Shown here piece by piece: positions 1-9,130 of a DNA stretch of 64,000 nt. Position 1 is the stretch's first letter. Every line of letters starts with the position of its first letter. The translations under genes and the position numbers were made by a program. The stretch spans positions 310,001-374,000 of the forward strand of contig NZ_AP023055.1 in assembly GCF_019703835.1 (NCBI RefSeq), in the 5' to 3' direction. The notes beneath the pieces are model-generated. The model was not told the origin of the DNA, ran no database searches, and worked only from the letters and a program-made list of their open reading frames with translations. The stretch is from Thaumasiovibrio subtropicus (lineage in GTDB: Bacteria > Pseudomonadota > Gammaproteobacteria > Enterobacterales > Vibrionaceae).

Positions 1-2
1 GT

Positions 3-2390
3 ATGCGCGTTGATCACCCGAGTGAACTCCACTCCGTCTCCGATGTAGAAAACTTGATGTTAAAGTCAGGGGTGGGTTTGTTGGAGTCGGGGATGGTGCG
101 TTTGGGGGATATTGCAGATGTTGATTTAGCGTATCAAGAACCCGCCCAACTAATGTCACGATTTAATGGAAAAGATGCCATTGTTCTAGCCGTTAGCCCA
201 GCAGATGGAATAAACGTTGTTTCTTTAGGCGATACCATCAACAGCATGTTGGCAAACTATGAACAGCAACTTCCAGTAGGAATTGACATTGAGACCATTG
301 CGTTTCAACCCGATGAAGTCGATCAAGCCATTAATAACTTCATAAGCAATTTGCTTCAAAGTCTTGGCATTGTTGTCGTTGTCTTGTGCATTTTCATGGG
401 GTGGCGAAGCTCAATGATTGTCGGGATAAGTCTACTTCTGACGATCTTGCTTACTTTGATTTACATGTACTTTGATGATGTGGATCTACAGCGTGTTTCC
501 TTGGGTACCTTTATCCTTGCTTTAGGTATGTTAGTAGATAACGCGATTGTGATCGTCGATCTGTTTTCGGTTAAATGCCGTCAGGGCATTGAGCGACATA
601 AAGCCGCTGCGGTCGCAGTGAAAGAGATGGCCGTTCCCTTATTAGGGGCAACGATTATTGCCATTTGTGGAGCATTACCCGTTTTATTGTCGAAAACTGA
701 ATCTGCAGAATTTGCATTGTCGGTGTTTCAAGTCATGTGCGCATCGCTGCTGTTTTCTTGGGTGGTGGCTATGGTGGTGACACCCATAATGTGTTTATGG
801 TGGATTCACCCGAAAGAGACTGCAAAGGAGCAAGAATCAAACCTCTTTTGGCGTTATTTTCAAAAAGCAATTAATTGGACAGTTTTACGTCCAAAGACGG
901 TACTCGTAATGCTCGTTCCGCTTTTAATTGCCACGATGTTATCAATTCCGTATGTCAAAGTTAACTTCATGCCAGGCTCAACGCGCCCGATAGTCTTTCT
1001 TGATTATTGGCTGCCAAACGGCGCGGATATTGCTGCCACGTCAGAAGATATGAAAGGCATAGAACAGTGGTTGTTGGCTCAGCCTGAAGTTTCTCACATT
1101 TCAGCTTATGTCGGTGGGAGCGCGCCGCGTTTCTCGGTAACGGTAGAACCAGAGCCTGTTGATCCTGCCTATGGGCAGATTTTGATTACTACACATGACT
1201 TTGAAGGTATCGCGCCATTAATTGCACGAGGGGATGAGTGGTTAAAGAATCACTACCCGCAAGCGGAGCCACGGTTTCGACCATTGAAGATGGCAACCGC
1301 TGACAAATTTAGTTTGGAAGCGCGCTTTATCGGCCCAGATCCAGAGGTATTGCGCACGTTAACCGAAGATGCAAAATCCATTATGGCGTCGCACCCTAAC
1401 ACAAAATATATCCGAGATGATTGGCGACAGACGAGTAAAGTCTTGCGTCCTGAAATCAATCTAGAAGCCGCGCGACGAGCGGGTATCAGTCGAACAGATA
1501 TAGCCGCTGTCTTGAGGGCTATTGATGAAGGATTACCCATCGCAAATATGCACATTCATGATCGCCAAGTGCCCATTAAGGTTCGGATAAACGATGTGTC
1601 ATTAGACAGTTTAGCCAGTGTGCCAATGAACTCTGTAACGGGAAAATATAGCGTCCCATTAGGACAGGTTGTAAGAAGCATTTCTGTTGAGCAGGAGCAA
1701 AACATTATTTGGCGTCGCAATCGCCTACCAGTAATGACTGCTCAGGCAGATGTGTTCGGTACGACGCCCTCTGAAGTACACAAGGATATACGCGCAGATA
1801 TTGAAGCCATTCCGCTGCCTGCCGGGTATTCAATGGAGTGGGGTGGAGAGTATTACGATGAAGCACGCTCGCTTGCGGACACGTTTGAACAGCTTCCCAA
1901 AGCTGGCATCGTGATGGTTGTTATTTTAGTTGCGTTATTCAATGGATTGCGACAGCCAATCATTATCCTAATTACCGTGCCTTTGGCGGCAATAGGATCG
2001 ACGTTCTCGTTGATCGCCTTTGATAAGCCATTTGGATTTATGGCATTAACCGGGGCGATTTGTCTGAGTGGCATGATTATTAAAAATGGCATTGTGCTTA
2101 TGGATCAAATCAATATTGAGCGGAAGAAGGGAATGCCAATAAAAGCGGCGATTGTCGAAGCGACGACGAACCGTACGTTAGCGATATCGATGGGTGCGCT
2201 TACCACAGCCCTCGGTATGATTCCGTTAATGAGTGATGCACTGTTTGATCAGATGGCAGCCACCATTATTGGTGGTTTAATCGCGGCGACAGGGCTGGCT
2301 TTGTTTGTGATGCCTGCTCTTTACGCGGTTTTCTTTAAAGAAAAGACAGAATCTGAGAAGGAAGTTAATCATGCAAAGTCGTTATTATAA
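3..2390 (+). CDS. RND efflux pump permease, 5'-truncated by window edge
   Basis: This is an inner membrane proton-driven RND transporter subunit that exports drugs or other small molecules with a membrane fusion protein and an outer membrane factor. Only 795 residues are present; the family is about 1020, so roughly 225 N-terminal residues lie before the window and the first ATG is probably not the real start. Hydrophobic blocks at about residues 120-160, 165-290 and 300-320, and again near 635-780, follow the RND pattern. The TM4 motif reads GMLVDNAIV, with one Asp where AcrB has two. The next gene overlaps its 3' end by 20 bp and encodes the outer membrane partner, so the two are co-transcribed. 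Confidence 0.93.
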   Translation: MRVDHPSELHSVSDVENLMLKSGVGLLESGMVRLGDIADVDLAYQEPAQLMSRFNGKDAIVLAVSPADGINVVSLGDTINSMLANYEQQLPVGIDIETIAFQPDEVDQAINNFISNLLQSLGIVVVVLCIFMGWRSSMIVGISLLLTILLTLIYMYFDDVDLQRVSLGTFILALGMLVDNAIVIVDLFSVKCRQGIERHKAAAVAVKEMAVPLLGATIIAICGALPVLLSKTESAEFALSVFQVMCASLLFSWVVAMVVTPIMCLWWIHPKETAKEQESNLFWRYFQKAINWTVLRPKTVLVMLVPLLIATMLSIPYVKVNFMPGSTRPIVFLDYWLPNGADIAATSEDMKGIEQWLLAQPEVSHISAYVGGSAPRFSVTVEPEPVDPAYGQILITTHDFEGIAPLIARGDEWLKNHYPQAEPRFRPLKMATADKFSLEARFIGPDPEVLRTLTEDAKSIMASHPNTKYIRDDWRQTSKVLRPEINLEAARRAGISRTDIAAVLRAIDEGLPIANMHIHDRQVPIKVRINDVSLDSLASVPMNSVTGKYSVPLGQVVRSISVEQEQNIIWRRNRLPVMTAQADVFGTTPSEVHKDIRADIEAIPLPAGYSMEWGGEYYDEARSLADTFEQLPKAGIVMVVILVALFNGLRQPIIILITVPLAAIGSTFSLIAFDKPFGFMALTGAICLSGMIIKNGIVLMDQINIERKKGMPIKAAIVEATTNRTLAISMGALTTALGMIPLMSDALFDQMAATIIGGLIAATGLALFVMPALYAVFFKEKTESEKEVNHAKSLL

Positions 2391-3831
2391 GGTTTGGATC
2401 ATCGGCCTTACAGTGCTGGTGAGTGCGTGTAGTGTCACCCCTGAGTTGGTCGTCCCCGACATCGCTTTAGGTAGCTACTACTTGTCGGATAATCAGCATT
2501 ATCCCGTAGTGGAAGAGGATGGCGACAACTGGTGGAAACAGTTCGATGATCCGTTGCTTGACCAACTTATAGAGCAGGCTCAGTCACAAAATATCACCTT
2601 GCAGGTTGCCGCAGAGAGAGTCAAAGCCGCACGGGCTTATCAGGCCGCGGTATCATCGCTAAAGGTGCCAACGGTATCTGTTGGGGTGAGTTATACGGGG
2701 ATGGGGTTGAGTGAAAATGAGTCGCTCGGCGGAATAGCGGTGACACCTTTACCTCTGCCTAATGGTGGGAGTATTCAACTGCTCGACGAACAGCACACTA
2801 ACACGTTGTTTGGGTTAGGTATTGCTTGGGAAGCGGATCTATTCGGTCGTATGGATGCCCTCAGCGCTGCCGCTGAGGTGCGCGCAGAGCAAGCGGCTTT
2901 ATTAAAAGAAGGTCTGCTTATAGCGATGACAGGGGATGTCATCGACAATTATCTGCAGATGCGCGGTGCGCAGCAGCGTCAAGTGATCGTTGCCGAGTCG
3001 ATTGAAGACCAACAGAGAGCGATACGCTTGATCGAGAGCCTCGTTGACCACGGCATAGCCGCTGAACTGGATCTCGTTAGAGCTAAGGCGATGTTAGCGA
3101 GTACACAAGCTATCTTGCCGCTGTTGGAAAGTGCGGAAGTGATTCATCAGCAGCGACTTGCAATACTAACCAGTGATAACAGTGACGAGTTTTTAATGTC
3201 GCTCGCTGAAGTAAAGGCAGTTCCTGCCTTTAAAGGTGGTATACCTGTCGGCCTGCCTTCTGAACTATTACAACGACGCCCTGATATCCGAGTCGCTGAA
3301 CTAGAAATGCTGGCAGCCAATCATGAATTGGGGGCAGCCATTGCCGCCGGTTACCCCCGTTTCTATTTAAGTGGAACCCCTGGGTTGGCAGCCTCTGATT
3401 TTTCTGACTTGTTTAAATCAAGCTCTATGGCATGGCTAGGCTCTGCAACGGTAAGCTGGAACATCTTTGATGGCGGGCGAAGTGAGGCATTAAAAGCGGT
3501 ATCGGAAGCCAATGTGAACGCCGCTGTATTGAGTTACGAGCAGGCAGTGAATATCGCATTCTCGGAGGTGAGAACCTTACTGAATGCCTATGGCAACACG
3601 ACAGTACGGTATGACCAGGTGCTGGATGCTCAACAATTTGGTAATGAAGCATTGCGCCGTGCCAATGCGTTATACGAAGCGGGGTTGATTGATCAGTTGA
3701 CCTTGATTGATGCTCAGCGACAGCAACTGTCATTAGATGATCAGACCCTCAACGCCGAATTGCAACTCGCGCAATTAGCGGTGGGGTTGTACAAATCTCT
3801 TGGCGGTGACTGGCAAGTTAGTAGTCAATAA
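2371..3831 (+). CDS. Outer membrane efflux lipoprotein, NodT/TolC family
   Basis: This is the outer membrane channel for the upstream RND pump. The protein has 486 residues, typical for the NodT family. It begins with a lipoprotein signal peptide ending in a lipobox LVSAC (Cys at about residue 20), so it should be lipid-anchored. It carries the repeated helical OEP domains, including the SELLQRRPDIR motif near residue 305, which is diagnostic of this family. The start lies inside the last codons of the pump gene, which indicates translational coupling. No substrate can be inferred. Confidence 0.92.
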   Translation: MQSRYYKVWIIGLTVLVSACSVTPELVVPDIALGSYYLSDNQHYPVVEEDGDNWWKQFDDPLLDQLIEQAQSQNITLQVAAERVKAARAYQAAVSSLKVPTVSVGVSYTGMGLSENESLGGIAVTPLPLPNGGSIQLLDEQHTNTLFGLGIAWEADLFGRMDALSAAAEVRAEQAALLKEGLLIAMTGDVIDNYLQMRGAQQRQVIVAESIEDQQRAIRLIESLVDHGIAAELDLVRAKAMLASTQAILPLLESAEVIHQQRLAILTSDNSDEFLMSLAEVKAVPAFKGGIPVGLPSELLQRRPDIRVAELEMLAANHELGAAIAAGYPRFYLSGTPGLAASDFSDLFKSSSMAWLGSATVSWNIFDGGRSEALKAVSEANVNAAVLSYEQAVNIAFSEVRTLLNAYGNTTVRYDQVLDAQQFGNEALRRANALYEAGLIDQLTLIDAQRQQLSLDDQTLNAELQLAQLAVGLYKSLGGDWQVSSQ

Positions 3832-3837
3832 GTTTAG

Positions 3838-3859
3838 CCCCTCAGCGATCGTTGAGGGG
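3838..3859 (+). terminator. Inverted repeat after the efflux operon
   Basis: A nearly perfect 22-bp inverted repeat (CCCCTCA arms around GCGATCGT) starts seven bases after the stop codon of the outer membrane factor and ends just before the GltS ribosome binding site. No T-run follows, so it may be a weak terminator or an RNA-processing hairpin rather than a strong terminator. Confidence 0.35.
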
Positions 3860-3873
3860 TGTAAGGAATCACT

Positions 3874-5088
3874 GTGACAATATCAGATACCATTATTCAA
3901 CTTGATGCTTTTTCTACTTTCAATCTCGGCATCATTGTTTTATTTGCTGGACGGAGAATGACCTTGGGGTCTCGGTTTTTGCGCCAGTACAGCATTCCTG
4001 AGCCGGTGAGCGGCGGCTTGTTAGTTTCAATCGCGGTTGCGTTTTCATATTTACTCACAGGCTATGAAATCACCTTTGATCTCGCGGTTAGGGATGTCCT
4101 ATTAGTCTATTTCTTTACGACTATCGGTATTAATGCCAGTTTGAAAGACCTACTGAAAGGGGGGATGCCACTCACTATATTACTGGGGCTCACCATAGGT
4201 TACATGGTATTGCAAAACATCATTGGTATTAGCATTGCTCAGTTATTTACGTTGCCAAAACCTGTTGGTCTACTAGGAGGGAGTGTTTCCCTTATTGGCG
4301 GGCACGGAACAGCGATTGCATGGGCGCCACGCATAGAGTCAGATTTTGGCATCTCGAATGCGATGGAAATTGGTGTGGCTTGTGCAACATTTGGATTAAT
4401 TCTGGCGAGTTTAATGGGAGGGCCAATTGCGAGTTTCTTGATTAAAAAGCATCAACTGACTTTACCTACAAATCAAGAAGTCGCCATTGATGTAGAGCGC
4501 AATACACAATCATCGATCGATGCGTTTCAATTTCTTGACGCTATGTTGGCTATCCACATTGTGATTGTTTTGGGTTACGTCTTCAATGAAGCCTTGTTAG
4601 CCATTGATTTTCAATTACCGCTGTTTGTAACCTGCCTGTTCGCAGGTATTGTGATGACAAATTTGGTTCCTAAAAACCTGCCCACTTTGACAGGAACCGC
4701 TTGGCCAGCTCGTAAGCCCGCTGTAGCGCTCATTGCAGATATTTCACTCGGTGCTTTTTTGGCGATGTCGTTGATGAGTATGCAGCTGTGGACATTGGTT
4801 GAGCTCGCGTGGCCATTACTAACAATTTTATTTACACAATTCATTGTCGCCATTTTGGTGAACATTTATGTTGTGTTTCCTTTAATGGGTAAAAACTATG
4901 ATGCAGCCGTCGTATGTGCGGGCTTTGGTGGTATATCGCTAGGCTCAACACCCACGGCAATGGCAAACATGTCAGCGGTAACACAGCGATATGGACATTC
5001 TCATCTCGCCTTTGTGATTGTGCCTTTGGTTTGCGCTTTCTTTATCGATTTGGCGAATGCCATGGTCATTCCTTGGTTACTAGGTTAA
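3874..5088 (+). CDS. gltS: Sodium/glutamate symporter GltS
   Basis: This is an inner membrane carrier expected to take up glutamate with sodium. The protein has 404 residues, close to the 401 of E. coli GltS, and contains about ten hydrophobic segments. The glycine-rich stretches SLIGGHGTAIAW near residue 145 and GFGGISLGSTPTAMANM near residue 350 are the two signature reentrant-loop regions of the family. Translation begins at a GTG preceded by AAGGA. It is probably independent of the preceding efflux genes because a hairpin separates them. Confidence 0.93.
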   Translation: MTISDTIIQLDAFSTFNLGIIVLFAGRRMTLGSRFLRQYSIPEPVSGGLLVSIAVAFSYLLTGYEITFDLAVRDVLLVYFFTTIGINASLKDLLKGGMPLTILLGLTIGYMVLQNIIGISIAQLFTLPKPVGLLGGSVSLIGGHGTAIAWAPRIESDFGISNAMEIGVACATFGLILASLMGGPIASFLIKKHQLTLPTNQEVAIDVERNTQSSIDAFQFLDAMLAIHIVIVLGYVFNEALLAIDFQLPLFVTCLFAGIVMTNLVPKNLPTLTGTAWPARKPAVALIADISLGAFLAMSLMSMQLWTLVELAWPLLTILFTQFIVAILVNIYVVFPLMGKNYDAAVVCAGFGGISLGSTPTAMANMSAVTQRYGHSHLAFVIVPLVCAFFIDLANAMVIPWLLG

Positions 5089-5100
5089 AGGGGTGAACTT

Positions 5101-6315
5101 ATGTTGAAGGTATCGTCTGTTTTTCCTGTGCTATCAGGTCGAAATCTGCGCTGTTGGCCCTGTGTTTATAGTGTGTTAATGAGCGTTCTACTATCAGGAT
5201 GCACTGTAACGTCTCCTCGTAACCCGCATGAGAATAGCGAGGCTTATGCGCCGCTAGCGGTGGAGGGGCTGCGTTATTGGGACAATGGAAATTTAAGGGA
5301 TGCTGATCGACAACGTGTTAAAGCGATAGAGGCAAGCCTGATCGATCGTGGTCTAACGAAAGGGATCAATAAAATGACACATCTTGCTCTTTCGGGTGGA
5401 GGAGTCAATGGGGCATTCTCTGCGGGGATTCTCAATGGTTGGACGGAGCGCGGTGATCGCCCTGAATTTGATGTCGTCACTGGGATTTCAACCGGCGCAA
5501 TTGTGTCGGTCTTTGCCTATCTTGGCAGTGAATACGATGAACAATTAAAGAATTACTACACAAGCACACCACTCGAAGAGATGTTCAAAGCAAATGGTGT
5601 TTTTCGTCTTTTTTCTCATCGTGCTTTGCTCAATACAGGTGGGTTTGAAAGTCAAGTTCGTGATGCCATTACGAAAGACTTAATGACGAAATTGGCGGTT
5701 GAACGCGATAGCGGACGCTTGTTGTTGATTGGCACAACGAATTTGGACAATGAAACACTCGCGATTTGGGATGTGGGCAAGATAGCTCAAGTTGGTACGC
5801 CAGAAGCTCAAGCCTTGATTCAAGATTTAATTATTGCGAGTAGCTCAATTCCAGGTGCTTTTCCGGCAAAGAAGATATCTGTCAGTGATGGTGAAAGGGT
5901 GTATGATGAGTTGCATGTGGACGGCGGGTTAGCACGTCAAGTGGTATTTGCACCACAATGGTATCGATCCGAACATTCGTCATATGCAGTAGACAGTCAA
6001 GTTTATATTGTTCGAAATGGTTATCTACTTCCTCGATATCGGGTGATAGAAGATAGGCTTACGACGATTACAGAACGGTCTATGGCTACCATTATCCGAA
6101 ACCAAGGTGTTGGAGATGTGGAGCATATTTATCATTTTGCAGTTCATCATGATTTCGATTTTAACCTTGCACATATCGGCCTGGATTTTGATACAGAAGA
6201 AGACAATATCTATACCCAGTCTTATATGTGGCAACTTTATGAATATGGTTATGACAAGGTACTGAACAACACATTGTGGGAAGAAGTACCGCCTAGTTTG
6301 ATCAATCGACTTTAA
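5101..6315 (+). CDS. Patatin-like phospholipase lipoprotein
   Basis: This is a predicted patatin-family lipid acyl hydrolase of 404 residues. The Ser-Asp catalytic dyad motifs are visible: oxyanion loop SGGGVNGAF near residue 100, nucleophile elbow GISTG near residue 127 (Ser is the nucleophile) and DGG (in HVDGG) near residue 275. An N-terminal hydrophobic segment ends in LLSGC, a lipobox, so the enzyme is probably anchored to a membrane and faces the periplasm. A shorter start exists at MSVLLSG about 23 residues in. It begins 12 bp after gltS. Substrate unknown; a phospholipase or lysophospholipase role is inferred from the family. Confidence 0.88.
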   Translation: MLKVSSVFPVLSGRNLRCWPCVYSVLMSVLLSGCTVTSPRNPHENSEAYAPLAVEGLRYWDNGNLRDADRQRVKAIEASLIDRGLTKGINKMTHLALSGGGVNGAFSAGILNGWTERGDRPEFDVVTGISTGAIVSVFAYLGSEYDEQLKNYYTSTPLEEMFKANGVFRLFSHRALLNTGGFESQVRDAITKDLMTKLAVERDSGRLLLIGTTNLDNETLAIWDVGKIAQVGTPEAQALIQDLIIASSSIPGAFPAKKISVSDGERVYDELHVDGGLARQVVFAPQWYRSEHSSYAVDSQVYIVRNGYLLPRYRVIEDRLTTITERSMATIIRNQGVGDVEHIYHFAVHHDFDFNLAHIGLDFDTEEDNIYTQSYMWQLYEYGYDKVLNNTLWEEVPPSLINRL

Positions 6316-6548
6316 GTTTGGTTAATTAAATAAACATAGGGAATGAGCATTTCGACTATATGAAAACGGCTCTTGAGGTGAGTTGAGTATAGGGTAAGAA
6401 GGACAGAACTCGAAATAGACTTTCAGCGAGGTCGAGACCATTAATTTAGTCAACAGATATCAGTGATTTTGTAAATGTGACAACAGATGACCATTTCTTA
6501 GCGGTCTGGACTAGCAAGGATGTGTTGTTTTTTATTTTGAGAATAATG

Positions 6549-6581
6549 AAAAAAACCTCTGGCTTCATCCTGAAGCCAGAG
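6549..6581 (-). terminator. Rho-independent terminator for the outer membrane barrel gene
   Basis: Two perfect 11-bp arms (CTCTGGCTTCA and its complement) flank a 3-nt loop. On the minus strand the hairpin is followed by a run of Ts. It lies about 100 bp after the stop of the minus-strand barrel gene. The rest of the 6316-6683 gap shows no convincing coding sequence. Confidence 0.8.
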
Positions 6582-6683
6582 TCTCACTTGTCGGCAGCCG
6601 CGTTGTTGACGTAGGGAGATAGCGGCGGTGAGAATAAAATAGCAACTCCATTGCATCAGTGAGAAATATTTATGCAGTTAAGA

Positions 6684-7214
6684 TTAGAAATGATAATTAA
6701 TGCTCGCCATGATTTGATGGGTATCATCAATTTTGTACCCGCCTCTACTGTAGTCTTGGTCAAAGTACTGGTAGCCAATTTCTGTTGAAATATTATCATT
6801 GATACGAATACCCGCACCCACTTGTGCACCCCATAAGAAATCTGTCGACGCCTTTCCAAAGACTTTGTTATCAGATACACCCATACTCACGCCACCGAAC
6901 AGATAGGAATGCTGTCCGACAGAATATAAGTAATCGTAAGAGCCGTAGAAAAGATGCTGTTCAAGTTTGGTGCCATCAAACTTGTTGTCAGTATAACTCC
7001 AGTTACCCGTAAATCGGTGTTGGTTATCAATAATAACACCACCACGGAGTTGATAACTCATGTCTTCACTGTCTTTTTTATAGTTGTGACCTTTTATCGT
7101 GTCGCTTTGATAGCCAACACCTGCACCGATAAACCAGTCATTTGCAAAAACCGATGGCGACATTAATAGAGTTGTGATTGAGATTATGCCCAACGCTTTA
7201 TTTACGTTTTTCAT
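6684..7214 (-). CDS. Small outer membrane beta-barrel protein
   Basis: A 176-residue exported protein starting with a typical signal peptide (MKNVNKALGIISITTLLMSP, cleavage likely after VFA). The remainder alternates polar and hydrophobic residues in about eight short strands and ends in NYHF, with the terminal aromatic recognised by the BAM machinery. It resembles the OmpX/OmpW-like 8-stranded barrel class, but I cannot assign a named family. It is monocistronic, with its own terminator downstream and an A+T-rich promoter region upstream. Confidence 0.8.
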   Translation of the reverse strand: MKNVNKALGIISITTLLMSPSVFANDWFIGAGVGYQSDTIKGHNYKKDSEDMSYQLRGGVIIDNQHRFTGNWSYTDNKFDGTKLEQHLFYGSYDYLYSVGQHSYLFGGVSMGVSDNKVFGKASTDFLWGAQVGAGIRINDNISTEIGYQYFDQDYSRGGYKIDDTHQIMASINYHF

Positions 7215-7412
7215 ATTGTTAATCCTTTATTTTTAATACATATCTACTATCTTCTTTTTGTGCTGAATTACACCTTAATGGAGAAATTAAATTTCTAAGT
7301 TAATTTACAATTACTCAATAATTTAATTTTGTTTAATTATTTTCGATTAACGTTCAGTTTCGATTAGGCTTGTTAATCGGCGTTGGAGTGAAATAGTTTT
7401 CGAGTGATTGTT

Positions 7413-7677
7413 TATACTCAAGCAACCTCAAGATGCAGGATTCAGAAGCAGACTAGCGCGTTGAGTTCAAGGCAAAGGTGCGAAGGAATGGCTTTCCCCT
7501 TTCGAACACCTTTAACGCAGAAATCGGGGCGCTAGTCGCTTCCCGAAAGGCGAGTTTTCTAGGCTCGCCACCTTTGTTACTGCTTTTTGATGTAGTTGAC
7601 TAGACCTTCAAAGCAGTGCCTCGATGGCAAACCTAGAAATTCTCGCTGAACAAGCATCTTGAGGTGGCTTGAGTATA
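7413..7677. repeat. 265-bp element with 24-bp terminal inverted repeats (MITE-like)
   Basis: The two ends are 24-bp inverted repeats (left TATACTCAAGCAACCTCAAG..., right its complement) with one mismatch. The interior has no open reading frame of note. Shorter and decayed versions of the same ends occur at 11935, 20477, 22868, 31691, 51507, 61801, 62374 and 63377. The element sits between the barrel gene and the Zur site. I call it MITE-like because it has terminal inverted repeats and no transposase; target-site duplication was not evident. Confidence 0.75.
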
Positions 7678-7712
7678 TATGCCTCTAAGTGCACCATTTA
7701 TCGCCAGTAACC

Positions 7713-7735
7713 GTTATGTTATATTATAACAATTG
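7713..7735. promoter_or_regulatory. Zur box upstream of dihydroorotase/COG0523 operon
   Basis: A 23-bp site with core ATGTTATATTATAAC matches the gammaproteobacterial Zur consensus (GAAATGTTATANTATAACATTTC) at 18 of the 22 defined positions, by my own comparison. It lies 44 bp before the chosen dihydroorotase start, where a repressor would cover the promoter. Zur represses zinc-uptake and zinc-sparing genes when zinc is sufficient, which fits the two genes downstream. Confidence 0.8.
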
Positions 7736-7779
7736 GCGTCTGGTCGAATTATATGGAAACAGCGAGGTTACGGGAGCAC

Positions 7780-9126
7780 ATGTCTGCAACATTGATTAAG
7801 CGAGCGAAGCTTGTAAATGAAGGGAAAGTAATAGAAGCGGATGTTCGCATTGTCGGACAACGGATCGAGAAGATCGCGGCTGAACTCACCGCGAATAAGG
7901 GAGAGACGGTGATCGATGCCGCAGGTCATTACTTGCTACCGGGAATGATTGATGATCAAGTGCATTTTCGGGAGCCGGGGCTCACCCATAAAGGCTCCAT
8001 TGCGACAGAATCGCGCGCCGCGGTTGCCGGGGGGATCACCAGTTATATGGAAATGCCTAACGTCAACCCAGCGACAACAACGATAGAGGCGTTGGAAGCC
8101 AAATTTGCGATAGCGTCGGAACATTCAGTCGCTAACTACTCGTTTTACCTTGGTGCAACCGAGGACAATCTCGAAGAAATTAAGCGGCTTGATCCCCAAT
8201 ATCATTGCGGTGTGAAGGTTTTTATGGGCGCTTCAACCGGGGATTTGCTCGTTGAGCACCCAGAAGCGTTGGACGCGATTTTTCGAGACTCTCCTGTACT
8301 GATCGTCACGCATTGCGAAAGTAGCCCACTCATTGCAGAGAACCGTCGCACGTTGTTGGAGCAGAAATCCGTGTTGACGATTGAGGATCATCCGCGGCTA
8401 CGTGATGCAGAGGCATGTTACGCCTCGTCTTCTTATGCGGTAGAACTTGCGAAAAAGCATGGCAGTAATTTGCATGTTCTTCATATCACAACAGAAAAAG
8501 AGTTGTCACTCTTCGATGCAGGGCCAATCGAAAATAAACAGATTACCGCGGAAGCGTGTGTCCATCATTTATGGTTCAGTCATCAAGACTATGCGCAATT
8601 GGGTAACTTGATCAAATGTAACCCAGCGATTAAGTACCCGAGCGACCGTGATGCCTTACTTTCGGCGTTAAACAGCAACAAAATCGATATTATTGCCACT
8701 GACCATGCACCGCATACATGGGAAGAGAAGCAGGTGGACTATGATGTTGCGCCAGCAGGTTTACCTTTAGTGCAACACGCCTTGTTGACGGTACTGGATC
8801 ACGTTAAAGCGGGGCGTCTGACTCTTGAAAAGGCCGTAGAGAAGACTGCGCACAACCCTGCTATTCGTTATGCAATCAAAGAGCGCGGTTTTATCCGCGA
8901 AGGCTATTTCGCTGATCTAGTGTTAGTTGATCCAAGCGCTTCGACCGAAGTTACCCATGAAAATAGTCTCTATCACTGTCAGTGGACTCCTTACTCGGGT
9001 CACACCTTTTCGTCGAAAATCAAACGTACTTGGGTCAATGGCCAGCAGGTATATGCTGATGATACATCAGTATCAGCGGACATAGTGTCAATGCGCCTGG
9101 AATTTGATAAGGAAAGAAGGCGCTAA
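7780..9126 (+). CDS. Dihydroorotase-like amidohydrolase, zinc-starvation paralog
   Basis: An amidohydrolase-superfamily protein of 448 residues that should close carbamoyl-aspartate to dihydroorotate in pyrimidine synthesis. Visible motifs are DDQVHFREPG (58-67), VKVFMG with Lys146 at the position usually carboxylated, THCES near 185, LHVLHIT near 235 and TDHAPH near 310. The first metal-site motif is DxQxH instead of the usual DxHxH, a variant I associate with Bacteroidetes-type PyrC. I chose the ATG at 7780 because it gives the normal N-terminus; an in-frame ATG at 7753 lacks a ribosome binding site. A Zur box upstream and a COG0523 gene 4 bp downstream suggest that it replaces the housekeeping enzyme when zinc is scarce. 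Confidence 0.88.
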   Translation: MSATLIKRAKLVNEGKVIEADVRIVGQRIEKIAAELTANKGETVIDAAGHYLLPGMIDDQVHFREPGLTHKGSIATESRAAVAGGITSYMEMPNVNPATTTIEALEAKFAIASEHSVANYSFYLGATEDNLEEIKRLDPQYHCGVKVFMGASTGDLLVEHPEALDAIFRDSPVLIVTHCESSPLIAENRRTLLEQKSVLTIEDHPRLRDAEACYASSSYAVELAKKHGSNLHVLHITTEKELSLFDAGPIENKQITAEACVHHLWFSHQDYAQLGNLIKCNPAIKYPSDRDALLSALNSNKIDIIATDHAPHTWEEKQVDYDVAPAGLPLVQHALLTVLDHVKAGRLTLEKAVEKTAHNPAIRYAIKERGFIREGYFADLVLVDPSASTEVTHENSLYHCQWTPYSGHTFSSKIKRTWVNGQQVYADDTSVSADIVSMRLEFDKERRR

Positions 9127-9130
9127 TCAG

